From Bacteroidales bacterium (GTDB lineage Bacteria; Bacteroidota; Bacteroidia; Bacteroidales; UBA932): a DNA stretch of 64,000 bases. The notes under the pieces were generated by a model. The model did not search any database. It was not told the DNA's origin and was given only the letters and a program-made list of their open reading frames with translations. The stretch lies in contig JAILIM010000039.1 in the NCBI GenBank assembly GCA_024695285.1, positions 6,919 to 70,918 on the forward strand. Reading direction: 5' to 3'. Below are positions 26,061 to 33,944 of the stretch, one piece after another. The translations under genes and the position numbers were made by a program. Numbering within the stretch: the stretch's first letter is position 1; each line of letters opens with the position of its first letter.

Positions 26061-27054
26061 TTTTATGTGATTTGTTGTTTTCAACGATATAGTATGACCT
26101 TCCCACCTTTACGGCGGAGGTACGGAGGATTTCACAAACGGCTTTCATGATGTCGTCGATGGAGTCATCCCTGGAGAACGCGACGCGCATGGTTCTCGAT
26201 GACACAGATTCCACCTGAAGGACAATGTCAACGTTGAATTCGCGTGACAGCCTGCGCATCAGTTCGGGAACGGGGATGCTGTTGTAACGGATGTTGCCCT
26301 CCGTCCAGGAGATGTACTGGGCAACGTCGTCGGTGTATTTCCGGAGGGATTCGGAAGACACAGACACGACTTCCCCCTTGGACAGCACATCCTCCCCGAC
26401 GGGAGAATTCACCTGGAGGGAGCCCTCTATAAGGGCCGCCATGACACAACTGTCGTCTTCGTAGGCAGAGATGTTGAACTTGGTTCCAAGCACCTTGAAA
26501 CTGCAGCCTGATGCAGAGACCACAAGGGGAAGGACTTTGTTGTGGACAACGTCAAAGCAGGCCTCCCCCACCAGGGAAACATTCCTGTTGGAGGTGTTGA
26601 AGTCCGCGTCGTAGGAAATCTTCGACCCGGCATTCAGCCAGACACTTGTTCCGTCCGGAAGCGAGATCTTGCTGTGGGTGCCGGGCGGGGCTTCGACGCT
26701 GAACGTCTGGTCCTTGGCAGGCACGGCCGGTTCCTTACTTGCAAATGGCCGGAATACAAGGAGGCCGACGGCGAGGCAAGCTGCAGCCACGACGCCTGTT
26801 ATCCAGCCATGTCTGCGCAGGAACGGCATGCGGTTCCGGCGGCTTGCCCTCCTTGCCATTCTGCGGAATGCCCCCAGTTCTCCAAGGGTTTTGCGGGACG
26901 GGGCATGCGTCGTTCTCCATTTCTCCTCCATGAGCTTGAACTCATTTGCCGTCTCTTCATTGCCGGCAATTGCGGAGAACAACAGCGATTCCTCCTCAAC
27001 GGTAGTCTTACCTTCGAGGAATTTTAAGGTGATCTCAGTCAGTTTGTTGTCCAT
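26050..27054 (-). CDS. FecR-family anti-sigma factor
   Basis: A 334-aa inner-membrane anti-sigma regulator. The cytoplasmic N-terminal part (about 1-80) has the MEEKWRTTH region; a transmembrane helix (WITGVVAAACLAVGLLVF) lies at about 84-101; the periplasmic FecR domain follows with TFSVEAPPGTHSKISLPDGTSVWLNAGS and a C-terminal STN-like domain (NSIPVPELMRRLSREFNVDIVL). It is 70 bp downstream of the sigma factor and ends within the start region of susC. It is expected to hold or activate the sigma factor in response to the SusC STN signal. Confidence 0.95.
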   Translation of the reverse strand: MDNKLTEITLKFLEGKTTVEEESLLFSAIAGNEETANEFKLMEEKWRTTHAPSRKTLGELGAFRRMARRASRRNRMPFLRRHGWITGVVAAACLAVGLLVFRPFASKEPAVPAKDQTFSVEAPPGTHSKISLPDGTSVWLNAGSKISYDADFNTSNRNVSLVGEACFDVVHNKVLPLVVSASGCSFKVLGTKFNISAYEDDSCVMAALIEGSLQVNSPVGEDVLSKGEVVSVSSESLRKYTDDVAQYISWTEGNIRYNSIPVPELMRRLSREFNVDIVLQVESVSSRTMRVAFSRDDSIDDIMKAVCEILRTSAVKVGRSYYIVENNKSHKNVQ

Positions 27055-27124
27055 GGTACGATAATCCTGTCCTATTAACGATTGAGGGCACGGAAAACCT
27101 TACCTCGGTGTTGAAAAAAAGACT

Positions 27125-27697
27125 CTATGAAAGCTCAGAAAAGAACACCAAACTCAACAGGACCATCTGCAGAATCATGTCCGGATTGGTGGCCGTTTCC
27201 CGGTCAAACGACTTGCGGATAGCCCTTATATGCTTCTCTATGGCAGATTCCGAGATGCCTAGCTCTGCTGCTATCTCTTTGTTTTTCAGGCCCTTGACGA
27301 ATTTGAGCTCAAACACCTCCCGGCCTCTGGGCGAGAACGTTGACACAATTTTGTCTATCTGGTCCCTGACTTCAAGGGAAAGAGCCGGAGATTCTTCGTC
27401 CGACAAACTGAAACTGCGGCTGTACAGACGTTCCGAATCGTCGAGAAATATCTGTTCGGAAGCGAGCCTGAGATTCAAGGCCCTGGAACTCTTCAGGTAG
27501 TCCAGGCATTTGTTGCGGGCAATGGTGAAAAGAAGCTTCTTGACGCTTTCTTCGTCTTTCCCCTGATAGCAGGACATCAGTTTTATAAACGAATCCTGGA
27601 CGATGTCAAGGCTCTCCTGCTCGTCACAGATGAAACGCGAGACAAAGTTCAGCAGCCTTGGCTGGTAATCCAGATACATCTTGGTCAAGTCGGTCAT
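27125..27697 (-). CDS. ECF RNA polymerase sigma factor (FecI-like)
   Basis: A 190-aa sigma factor. Region 2 holds LLNFVSRFICDEQESLDIVQDSFIKLM, and region 4 has the helix-turn-helix FELKFVKGLKNKEIAAELGISESAIEKHIRAI. It is of the Bacteroidetes ECF group that works with FecR. It should drive the susC-susD locus when substrate is sensed at the outer membrane. The gene is divergent from the decayed SDR gene at 27866; the likely control region is 27698-27810. Confidence 0.95.
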   Translation of the reverse strand: MTDLTKMYLDYQPRLLNFVSRFICDEQESLDIVQDSFIKLMSCYQGKDEESVKKLLFTIARNKCLDYLKSSRALNLRLASEQIFLDDSERLYSRSFSLSDEESPALSLEVRDQIDKIVSTFSPRGREVFELKFVKGLKNKEIAAELGISESAIEKHIRAIRKSFDRETATNPDMILQMVLLSLVFFSELS

Positions 27698-27810
27698 ATT
27701 CTTGACAGAATTGCTTCAATAAACGGCGGAAAGTTATCGAAAAAAACAATAATCTGCAAGAAATACGGGGCCTTTGTCATCCGCCGGGCGTTACTGAAAT
27801 CCGGCATCGG

Positions 27811-27842
27811 TTTGCTTTCCCGGCACATTTAGATTATCTTTG
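27811..27842 (+). promoter_or_regulatory. Bacteroides-type promoter before decayed SDR gene
   Basis: TTTG (27811-27814), 20 bp, then TATCTTTG (27835-27842) is a perfect match to the consensus, 23 bp before the ATG at 27866. The promoter survives although the gene behind it has lost its middle. Confidence 0.75.
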
Positions 27843-27865
27843 TGGATACCAGACATGTAAACTAT

Positions 27866-28071
27866 ATGGATATTCTGAATACAGGGGCAAGCACCGCACT
27901 CATCACCGGCGGAAGTTCCGGAATCGGCCTTGAATACGCAAGGGAGTTTGCGTCAAGGTCCTGACCGGGGTAATCAGCCCCGGCCTTACCAACACGCTCG
28001 TTCCGGCACTGGTGGCCCTGATGCCCCCTCGCCTCATAGACCGCCTGGGGATGAAATGGATCTACCGTTAA
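27866..28071 (+). pseudogene. Short-chain dehydrogenase remnant with internal deletion
   Basis: Only the two ends of a short-chain dehydrogenase (SDR) remain. The first reading frame (MDILNTGASTALITGGSSGIG, then LEYAREFAS) carries the NAD-binding TGxxxGIG motif and stops at a TGA after about 32 codons. A second frame, shifted relative to it, continues with VLTGVISPGLTNTLVPALVAL and ends LGMKWIYR, which is SDR-like C-terminal sequence. The catalytic YxxxK region is missing. A normal SDR has about 250-270 residues; here the middle, some 170-180 residues, is deleted. Its promoter at 27811 is still intact. Confidence 0.75.
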
Positions 28072-28077
28072 TCCGCT

Positions 28078-28114
28078 CGCGAAGACGATGCCGGGGCCTT
28101 CCCGTAGTCTTCAC
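28078..28114. repeat. Direct repeat copy 1 flanking two small enzyme genes
   Basis: CGCGAAGAC-x-x-x-GCCGG...CCTTC-type segment, about 82% identical to 29404-29440. Read on the plus strand both copies give R-E-D-x-A-G-A-F-x-stop, so they could be C-terminal ends of vanished genes. The pair brackets the two-gene unit at 28116-29170. Confidence 0.6.
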
Positions 28115-28115
28115 C

Positions 28116-28598
28116 TTACATACGGAACAAAAAACGCGGAACCCGTTTTTTGTATTCTCTGTATTCGTCTCCAAAGTCGGCCTCGAGACGCTTTTCTTCG
28201 GAACGAACCTGAAGGGTGAGGAGTATCACTTCGACGGCAAAGACGATGAGTGGCCACCAGCTGAGTAGCCAAATCAAGACGCCAACGTCGTAGATGTAGA
28301 TACCCAGAAGCATCGGGTTGCGGGAGAACCGGTACGGGCCGTCAGTCATCAGATGCTTGGTGCGAGGTGCCAATTCATGATTGTAGGCATCGAAAGGATT
28401 ACCTTCGCCAACCTTCTTCATGTACACAATGGACCAGATGCTGAGGGCCAGCCCCGGAATCATAAGCACTATGGCGATTATCGCCCACGGCAGGGCAGGC
28501 GCCCAGGGAAACGGCCGTCCGGACACCCACCACATCAGAGCCGGAATCCCGGCCACAAACACCAGGAAGCCAAGTATGTATCCAAGTGCGTTTTTCAT
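28116..28598 (-). CDS. Isoprenylcysteine methyltransferase-like membrane protein
   Basis: A membrane protein of about 160 aa with three to four helices, of the isoprenylcysteine carboxyl methyltransferase / phospholipid methyltransferase type. The conserved C-terminal core is GPYRFSRNPMLLGIYIYDVG, then EEKRLEADFGDEYREYKKRVPRF. The start MKNALGYILG at 28598 is chosen because it begins the first membrane helix; the longer open frame adds unlikely charged residues. The start overlaps the stop of the flavin-reductase-like gene by 4 bp (ATGA), so the two are translated together. Bacterial members have varied or unknown substrates. Confidence 0.85.
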   Translation of the reverse strand: MKNALGYILGFLVFVAGIPALMWWVSGRPFPWAPALPWAIIAIVLMIPGLALSIWSIVYMKKVGEGNPFDAYNHELAPRTKHLMTDGPYRFSRNPMLLGIYIYDVGVLIWLLSWWPLIVFAVEVILLTLQVRSEEKRLEADFGDEYREYKKRVPRFLFRM

Positions 28599-29170
28599 CG
28601 GGCTTTTTTCCAGACGTGGATAATCTCGCCGATGTACATGTAGTGTATACCGGTCCCGGATTTTTCGTACCACTCACGTTGCTGGGCGGGGAGGAGCTCG
28701 GCATCGAACTGCTGGCCATAGAGTTTCCTGCATTCAATGGCCAGATCCGCTTCGGCATAGATGGGGTTGCCGAGTTCCGTAAATTCGACAGTAAGGCCGG
28801 CGCCGGCCACCTTATCCTCGTCCCTTCCGGACACGCGCCCCAGATAGCCCAGCTGCTGCTTCATGGATGCCGGGAAGTGCGTCACGGTGAAGTAGTCGTT
28901 CTCTTCCATGAACTTGTGGGTATAGCGGCTGGTGGACACATACACAATAAAAACCGGTTTGCCCCATAGTTCACCTATACTGCCCCAGGAAATGGTCATC
29001 AGATTCATGTGGCCCTCCTTCCCGGCAGAGACCTCCAGCCAGTCCTTGTCTATCATCTGGATGGGATTGATGTCAATATCGGCAGGCTCAATCTCCTGCC
29101 ATGATTGGTTCTTGGGGGCGCAACTCATAATGGAAACAATAGTAATGATTATGACAATTATTTTCTTCAT
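28595..29170 (-). CDS. Flavin-reductase-like domain protein with a lipoprotein signal
   Basis: A 191-aa protein with a signal peptide and lipobox IMSC (Cys 17), MKKIIVIIITIVSIMSC. The mature part looks like a flavin reductase / FMN-binding split barrel: NPIQMIDKDWLEVSAG, NLMTISWGSIGELWGKPVFIVYV, FMEENDYFTVTHFP and GIHYMYIGEIIHVW. Family members are normally cytoplasmic. An export signal in front of this fold suggests the flavin protein works in the periplasm or on the outer membrane. It overlaps the methyltransferase-like gene. No catalytic residues can be verified by eye. Confidence 0.8.
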   Translation of the reverse strand: MKKIIVIIITIVSIMSCAPKNQSWQEIEPADIDINPIQMIDKDWLEVSAGKEGHMNLMTISWGSIGELWGKPVFIVYVSTSRYTHKFMEENDYFTVTHFPASMKQQLGYLGRVSGRDEDKVAGAGLTVEFTELGNPIYAEADLAIECRKLYGQQFDAELLPAQQREWYEKSGTGIHYMYIGEIIHVWKKAR

Positions 29171-29511
29171 ACTGAAAGAATTAGATATTGATTATTCAAC
29201 TATGACCTGATAACCTTATCAACGTCAAATATAGCAAAAAAGGAGTTCAAGGCCATAGAAACCACAATTAATGATATAACAGTTTAACGTCTGTACTCAA
29301 AACAAGGTGCTCTTGCCCCCCGGACGACCTCATTTACCAGGGGCCATGCTTAAAACGGACGACTTTTGCCCCCGGAGACAGATTATCGGCAGCTGGCAAA
29401 GTGCGCGAAGACAACGCCGGAGCCTTCTCGTAGTCCTCGCGTACAGAAAAAGCGAGAAACAAAGGGGGAAGGAATTTTCCAGAGCACTGAGCTTACGTCG
29501 ACAAAAAATAG
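29171..29511. other. Intergenic stretch with GC-rich repeat-like element
   Basis: About 340 bp with no convincing gene. At 29312-29375 it holds CTTGCCCCCCGG, then about 28 bp, AAAACGG, 10 bp and CCCCCGG; a similar spaced arrangement occurs at 49836-49900. The direct repeat 29404-29440 is also here. No RNA gene is recognised. Confidence 0.5.
29404..29440. repeat. Direct repeat copy 2 flanking two small enzyme genes
   Basis: Copy 2 of the about 37-bp repeat seen at 28078-28114 (shared CGCGAAGAC, GCCGG-GCCTTC, CGTAGTC). It lies 234 bp beyond the start of the flavin-reductase-like gene. The two copies are in the same orientation and bracket the gene pair. Confidence 0.6.
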
Positions 29512-29519
29512 TACCTTTG
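29512..29519 (+). promoter_or_regulatory. -7 element TACCTTTG very close to the start codon
   Basis: TACCTTTG matches TAnnTTTG and is followed by 7 bases and then the ATG at 29527. A transcript from it would start at or next to the start codon, which suggests a leaderless mRNA. No clear -33 box is seen. Confidence 0.5.
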
Positions 29520-29526
29520 CCCAGTC

Positions 29527-30432
29527 ATGTCAAAGCATAGAACAGCAGTCCGCCTCAGGGCCTTCGGGATTTGGCAGAAGCTCGGCTTCCTGCCCTGGTC
29601 GAAGAAGAAGTCCAAATCCCGCAAAGGGGATTTCTACAAAGGAGCCTTCGACTCCATCCCCTTCCTCAACGATGATGCGAAGCGCACCTTCGTGCACCTC
29701 CTGCTGCGCCCAGGCTACATGATCCGGGACTATATCAAGGGACAGCACGAACGTTATCTTGCGCCGCTGACTGCCTTGATTATCTTCTATGCTTTTTTCG
29801 CCCTTATCTCCTCAATCGTCAACCCAGAGTATTCACGCAACCAGCTGACAGATGCGCAGTCCATCAAGGATTCTGTAACGGTAGATTCCACCATACAGGC
29901 CGAGCGTCTTAACTTCACTTTCATAAGAATCAACGAAGAAAAGATGGCAGCAAAGGCCGCTCAGGTGATGGACGCTGTCTCACTATTGACTCTGGACAAG
30001 CATCCCGAGAGGGTCGACACACCGGCGAAGGCTTCGCTGGCGGCATTGGAGGACGCCTTGAGAAGCCAGGGTGTCTACTTGTTTCTGGGCCAGTTCCTGC
30101 TGCTCTGGTGTGCGATGTGCTTTGCATTGAAGAAAAAGGACATGAGCAAATCAGCCTGTGCCGCCACCACCGCCTATATCCTCTGCCAGTTCTGCTTCTT
30201 CATGTTCTTTTCCCTGTTCTTTTCCAGCAAGGGCAAAGGCGAAATCGGCACAGGCCTGATGGCCGTCCTTCTCACCATCGACTATTCCCAGCTCTTCGGT
30301 ATCGACTGGAAAAACAGCCTGAAGCTCACTGTCAGGACCGGCCTTTGGTATCTCCTAGCTTGTCTCGTCCTTCTTACCCTCCTCGTCGTCGCCGTCGTCC
30401 TTTACATCCTTCTCGCCTCCGCCGGCAATTAA
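29527..30432 (+). CDS. DUF3667-like membrane protein
   Basis: A 301-aa membrane protein with the DUF3667 signature HLLLRPGYMIRDYIKGQHERYLAPLTALIIFYAF; about four or five hydrophobic helices follow (about 95-115, 190-215, 220-240, 265-300). The N-terminal zinc-ribbon often found in this family is absent; a basic stretch (KKKSKSRKG) stands instead. Function is unknown. The promoter element is immediately upstream, and the gene ends facing the acyltransferase gene over a short hairpin. Confidence 0.8.
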   Translation: MSKHRTAVRLRAFGIWQKLGFLPWSKKKSKSRKGDFYKGAFDSIPFLNDDAKRTFVHLLLRPGYMIRDYIKGQHERYLAPLTALIIFYAFFALISSIVNPEYSRNQLTDAQSIKDSVTVDSTIQAERLNFTFIRINEEKMAAKAAQVMDAVSLLTLDKHPERVDTPAKASLAALEDALRSQGVYLFLGQFLLLWCAMCFALKKKDMSKSACAATTAYILCQFCFFMFFSLFFSSKGKGEIGTGLMAVLLTIDYSQLFGIDWKNSLKLTVRTGLWYLLACLVLLTLLVVAVVLYILLASAGN

Positions 30433-30433
30433 A

Positions 30434-30449
30434 AAGGAGCGTTCTCCTT
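30434..30449. terminator. Small hairpin between convergent genes
   Basis: AAGGAG-CGTT-CTCCTT, preceded by AAA and followed by AT, lies in the 20-bp gap between the DUF3667 and acyltransferase genes. It is short, so its strength is uncertain. Confidence 0.4.
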
Positions 30450-30452
30450 ATA

Positions 30453-31718
30453 CTACCTGTAGGGTGTGTTCTGCCATTTGCCGCCGCGGAAGCGGTGCAT
30501 CTCCTCTGTGAGGTGGTCCCAGCGCAGGATTTGCCCTCTGTCGGGATAGAACTCGTAGAAGACTCCGTCGATGAAGGTGTAGAAACGGGAGATGTCGGTG
30601 CACATACCGAAAGTGGGCAGGCTCGCCGACGGGATGTCGAACGTTCGGGCCTCCCCCTTTACCGTGCCCTCGAAATGCAGCCCGGCGGTGGTGAGGGTCA
30701 GTTCACCTTCGCCCACGATTTCAGAGGTAACGTCCCCGGTCAGATACTTGTAGTCGGGCAGCATGCCCACACGGACGTGGTCGGAGAAGCGGAAACCTTC
30801 CGTACGCACGTCCGCAGCGGCTTTCTCCCGTTCCAGTATCGTCCAGTCGGTAACGAGCGGCGGGCATACGGAACCGGGGCCGGCGGGCCTGATGGAACAG
30901 TCATCCCGCATCTCGACGGCGTTCCCGCAGGCCGTGCAGGTCATTTTGTTGCCCTCACATGACATGCGGTACATCGCACCGCACTTGGGGCACATGTACA
31001 GCAGGGTGTCCAGGTTTTTCGCCATCTGCCCCTTGCCTGCGAACTGCACCCCGGCTTCTGAGTTCCAACGATAATCGTCGTGGGCAAGCAGTCGGTTCAT
31101 GCGGTCCTCGATCTCGGTGTCGGAGAGACGGGCAAGGTCTTCTTTGGTGAACATGCGGTCCACAACCACCTCGGTGCGCCCCAAACGCTCATCGAGGCAA
31201 TGCTTGGTGTAGGTGAGGTACGCACCGGAGATAACCGTATAGTACACGGTCACGCCGAGCTTTTTAAGCAGCTTGCCCGTGCCGGGCATAACCGGCTGGC
31301 ACATTCCGGTGATGGAACTCATCCCCTCCGGCATGAACATTATGTGCCCGCCCAGCCTGATGATACGCATGGCCGATGTAATGGTGTGGACGTCGGGGAC
31401 GAAATTCCGTTTCGGGATCACCTGTGCGGCGTTGAGCAACAGGGAGGAGGGGAAACGGAAGAATTCGTTGTAGCCCACGATGTAATTGAGGCGCCGCGGC
31501 CAAACGGCTGGTGCCGTGAAGACGTAATCATTCCTCGACGCGTGGTTGCTGACCAGCACGAAAGGTTCCTTGTCCCGGCCCGGCCTCACCTTGAAGACAA
31601 ACTTTGTTTTCAGCTTGGCCTTCAGAATCAGCACGACGCAATACAGGATTGCGTACAGCACCGGATTGGGTTTGTGCTCGCGCCTTCTTGCCAGACGCTC
31701 GGCAATAGTCAAACGCAT
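30453..31718 (-). CDS. PlsC-like acyltransferase with C-terminal zinc ribbon
   Basis: A 421-aa acyltransferase related to 1-acyl-glycerol-3-phosphate acyltransferases. The catalytic motif is NHASRND (His-x4-Asp, residues about 58-64), followed by IPKRN and FMPEGMSS. A basic N-terminal membrane helix precedes it. The C-terminal third carries a zinc ribbon, MCPKCGAMY...CTACG, unusual in this family. It is 10 bp downstream of the MORN/TonB gene. It probably makes or remodels membrane lipids; the zinc ribbon may bind protein or RNA. Confidence 0.85.
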   Translation of the reverse strand: MRLTIAERLARRREHKPNPVLYAILYCVVLILKAKLKTKFVFKVRPGRDKEPFVLVSNHASRNDYVFTAPAVWPRRLNYIVGYNEFFRFPSSLLLNAAQVIPKRNFVPDVHTITSAMRIIRLGGHIMFMPEGMSSITGMCQPVMPGTGKLLKKLGVTVYYTVISGAYLTYTKHCLDERLGRTEVVVDRMFTKEDLARLSDTEIEDRMNRLLAHDDYRWNSEAGVQFAGKGQMAKNLDTLLYMCPKCGAMYRMSCEGNKMTCTACGNAVEMRDDCSIRPAGPGSVCPPLVTDWTILEREKAAADVRTEGFRFSDHVRVGMLPDYKYLTGDVTSEIVGEGELTLTTAGLHFEGTVKGEARTFDIPSASLPTFGMCTDISRFYTFIDGVFYEFYPDRGQILRWDHLTEEMHRFRGGKWQNTPYR

Positions 31719-31728
31719 AATAATTTAC

Positions 31729-32520
31729 TTAATCGGGCATATTGAAAGTGACCCTTTGATTACGTACGATATAGGATACATGCTTGCCGTCCTTGGTCGC
31801 CGGAGTCCATTTCGGAGAACGCTTGATTACACGGATGAGTTCCTTTGAATAGTCTTCGTCAGTGGATGAGGTGATGGTGACATCCCTTATCTTGCCGTCT
31901 TCCCCTACGGTGAACTCGTAGTGCACGACGGCTGACTTCCCTGACATCTTTTCCGAATAGACGAAGTTGGGCTGAATGTACGCCTGGAAGAATGAGGCTC
32001 CGTCCCGGAATACCGCGGGAGTATCGTAATCTCCGTCGCGCAGGCTGTTCAGAAACGCTGTATCACTATCGGTTAGCCGGATATCCGGGAATTGCGGTTT
32101 GGTTACCTTTGCCGCCTTTTCGTTCTTGTAGGTCTTGCCTTGCGAGGTGGCGCCGTTATTCTGCATAACTCCGATAAATACCTTTCCGTCAGGATAATAT
32201 AGCGTATCCAGGCCATTGGCTCGGCCGCCGCGGAATTCTCCGCAGATAACGGCTCCGGTGGCCATATACAGCCTGCCATAGCCCTGGTATGTGCCTTTGA
32301 CAAAGTTTCCGACATACTTGCTGCCGTCCGGCTTGAAATGCAAGCCGCGGCCGTTGATTACAGTACGGTTGAACCTCCCGATATAGAGCCCGCGCTCATT
32401 GTGATACATCTTCCCTTCGCCTGCGGGAGTCTCACCGATATAGGTGCCGTAGTCAAGCCTGATGGTGTCCACCTTCTGACTTAACGAAAGAGCAATCAAT
32501 ATTGTAGCTAACAACGACAT
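31729..32520 (-). CDS. MORN-repeat protein with TonB C-terminal-like domain
   Basis: A 263-aa exported protein (MSLLATILIALSLS). About residues 20-125 hold four or five MORN repeats (GEGKMYHNERGLYIGRF, GRGLHFKPDGSKYVGNF, GYGRLYMATGAVICGEF, YYPDGKVFIGVM), each with Y/F-x-G spacing. The C-terminal part (about 175-260) resembles the TonB C-terminal energy-transducing fold (VVHYEFTVGEDGKIRDVTITSS, KRSPKWTPATKDGKHVSYIVRNQRVTF). The MORN part may act as a spacer or wall-binding region. It runs into the acyltransferase gene on the same strand. Confidence 0.85.
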   Translation of the reverse strand: MSLLATILIALSLSQKVDTIRLDYGTYIGETPAGEGKMYHNERGLYIGRFNRTVINGRGLHFKPDGSKYVGNFVKGTYQGYGRLYMATGAVICGEFRGGRANGLDTLYYPDGKVFIGVMQNNGATSQGKTYKNEKAAKVTKPQFPDIRLTDSDTAFLNSLRDGDYDTPAVFRDGASFFQAYIQPNFVYSEKMSGKSAVVHYEFTVGEDGKIRDVTITSSTDEDYSKELIRVIKRSPKWTPATKDGKHVSYIVRNQRVTFNMPD

Positions 32521-32573
32521 ACGTGATACTTTACAGCCGCTAAGTTATCAAAAAAATGTAGATTATCCTGACC

Positions 32574-33314
32574 TTACATATCAGAGATCTCCCCGATACG
32601 CTTTGCTATCTCTTCCGGATGGTCGACAAGCAACTGGCCATGATTCATTTTAGGGAATACTTCTACATGCACGGCCGGGCATATCTTCTTCAGGTGTTCT
32701 GCCTGAGGCTTGGCGACAAAGGCTTCAAGAGAGCCGTGCCAATAGTGTATATCTTCTCCGAATATAGTTTCCAACTTGTTGGTATAAACGGACTTGTATC
32801 CATCCAGAACGGCGCGCCTGCCGCCATAGGGATATACTTTTCGGCATTCATCCAGAAGCACGTCAAAGTAATGGGAATGGAATACCCACTTCCAGAAGCC
32901 CGTCCAGTGATAGCAGGTCCATACATTGACGCTTTGGTAATAACGAAGTGGTGCTTCGAGCCATTTGGGAAGGGGCAACAGCGGCGCCGCATCCATGATG
33001 GCATGGTCGATTATGACTTCATTACGCTCAAGCACACGGGAGAGTATCTTACCACCAAGCGAAAGTCCGTAAGCACAGCCCAGATGTCCACCAAATTGCT
33101 CTTTCACATAATTTGTAATCTGAACGGCCTGATCATCGATGGAAGTGAACCGGGTATGCTTACCGATGGTAAATCCATCCACCTGGACGGCAATGATATG
33201 ATATCTGTCCTTCAACAGGTCAATCAGCGGAAGGAAAATCTCATATGACACTCCCAGTCCGGGAATAAGCAGCAGAGATGACACACCCTCTTTTCCGAAA
33301 AGCTTAAAATCCAT
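32574..33314 (-). CDS. Alpha/beta-hydrolase-fold protein
   Basis: A 246-aa cytoplasmic alpha/beta hydrolase. The N-terminal core strand SSLLLIPGLGVSYEIFLPLI is followed by the nucleophile elbow region GCAYGLSLGGKILSR (G-x-S-x-G as GLSLG, Ser about 96), acidic residues near DAAPLLPL, and a C-terminal catalytic His in VFPKMNHGQLLVDHP. The substrate is unknown. The gene is 10 bp from the small membrane protein gene and on the same strand, so the two may be co-transcribed. Confidence 0.85.
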   Translation of the reverse strand: MDFKLFGKEGVSSLLLIPGLGVSYEIFLPLIDLLKDRYHIIAVQVDGFTIGKHTRFTSIDDQAVQITNYVKEQFGGHLGCAYGLSLGGKILSRVLERNEVIIDHAIMDAAPLLPLPKWLEAPLRYYQSVNVWTCYHWTGFWKWVFHSHYFDVLLDECRKVYPYGGRRAVLDGYKSVYTNKLETIFGEDIHYWHGSLEAFVAKPQAEHLKKICPAVHVEVFPKMNHGQLLVDHPEEIAKRIGEISDM

Positions 33315-33324
33315 TACCTCAAAT

Positions 33325-33519
33325 TTAACGCTTTTTATTCCGTCTAATCTCAGAATACATCACCACGGCTAGCATAAGCTGTGAAATAAAACCGCACCAC
33401 AGTCCTATTCTGCCAAGTACATTGCCCCTCATATCCGGGAGAATGAGCCCGATGCCAAAGACCACCATCAGTACAACGGAAAGGGCAAAAAGAAATCGAA
33501 GTAGTTTCAGCCTGTTCAT
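33325..33519 (-). CDS. Small two-helix membrane protein
   Basis: A 64-aa protein with two hydrophobic helices (LLRFLFALSVVLMVVFGIGLIL and IGLWCGFISQLMLAVVMY) and basic ends (SEIRRNKKR). It is 10 bp before the alpha/beta-hydrolase gene on the same strand. No family is recognised. The length and clean helix topology support a real gene. Confidence 0.7.
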   Translation of the reverse strand: MNRLKLLRFLFALSVVLMVVFGIGLILPDMRGNVLGRIGLWCGFISQLMLAVVMYSEIRRNKKR

Positions 33520-33600
33520 AAAAAAACAATCATATCAAAGCCAAAGATAACAAAAAAGGAGTTCAAGGCCATACGAACCCTTACCAGAAATAAATACAGA

Positions 33601-33617
33601 TATTTTACAAGGAAAGA
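33601..33617. repeat. 17-bp direct repeat, left copy
   Basis: TATTTTACAAGGAAAGA is repeated exactly at 34840-34856. The copies are in the same orientation, about 1.24 kb apart, and bracket the tandem repeats and the PBECR-like gene. The right copy lies directly beyond the terminator of tRNA-Leu. Confidence 0.6.
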
Positions 33618-33637
33618 TAAACGGACAGGTTTTGATT

Positions 33638-33790
33638 CGAAATCTGTCCGATTCATGTATTTTTCACTCGTTTTGCCAGATTTCTCCCCGAAATCTGTCC
33701 GTCCGGGAATGAAAACGCCATTCTTGTTCCCGTTTCGAGGAAAAAGATGCCGTTCGGGAATGAAAACGCCATATTTATTCCCGTTTGGTT
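33638..33790. repeat. Three degenerate 51-bp tandem repeats
   Basis: CGAAATCTGTCCG recurs 51 bp apart (33638 and 33689), and CGGGAATGAAAACGCCAT recurs 51 bp apart (33704 and 33755). Units also contain CGGGAA...TTCCCG inverted segments. The period is a multiple of three and several frames stay open through it. No protein family can be named from any frame. Confidence 0.65.
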
Positions 33791-33848
33791 GGGGGAGGCG
33801 GCCGTTTTGCAGGAGGAGAGCCTGCCAGTGTGGGTACTGGTCCCGGCA

Positions 33849-33944
33849 ATGGACCAGTACGGGCGTTGTCACGCCTCGGGGCAATTCTCGAACCTTATGG
33901 ACCAGTACGGGCGCCGTCACGCCTCGGGGCAATTCTCGAACCTT
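33849..33944. repeat. Two tandem 48-bp repeats
   Basis: The unit starts ATGGACCAGTACGGGCG and ends GAACCTT; copies are at 33849-33896 and 33897-33944 with two or three differences. One plus-strand frame reads MDQYGRxHASGQFSNL twice. It lies between the 51-bp repeats and the PBECR-like gene. Confidence 0.75.

Noticed and set aside
33638..33944. CRISPR array
   Set aside because: The repeats have no separate spacers, only two or three units, and no cas genes are near.
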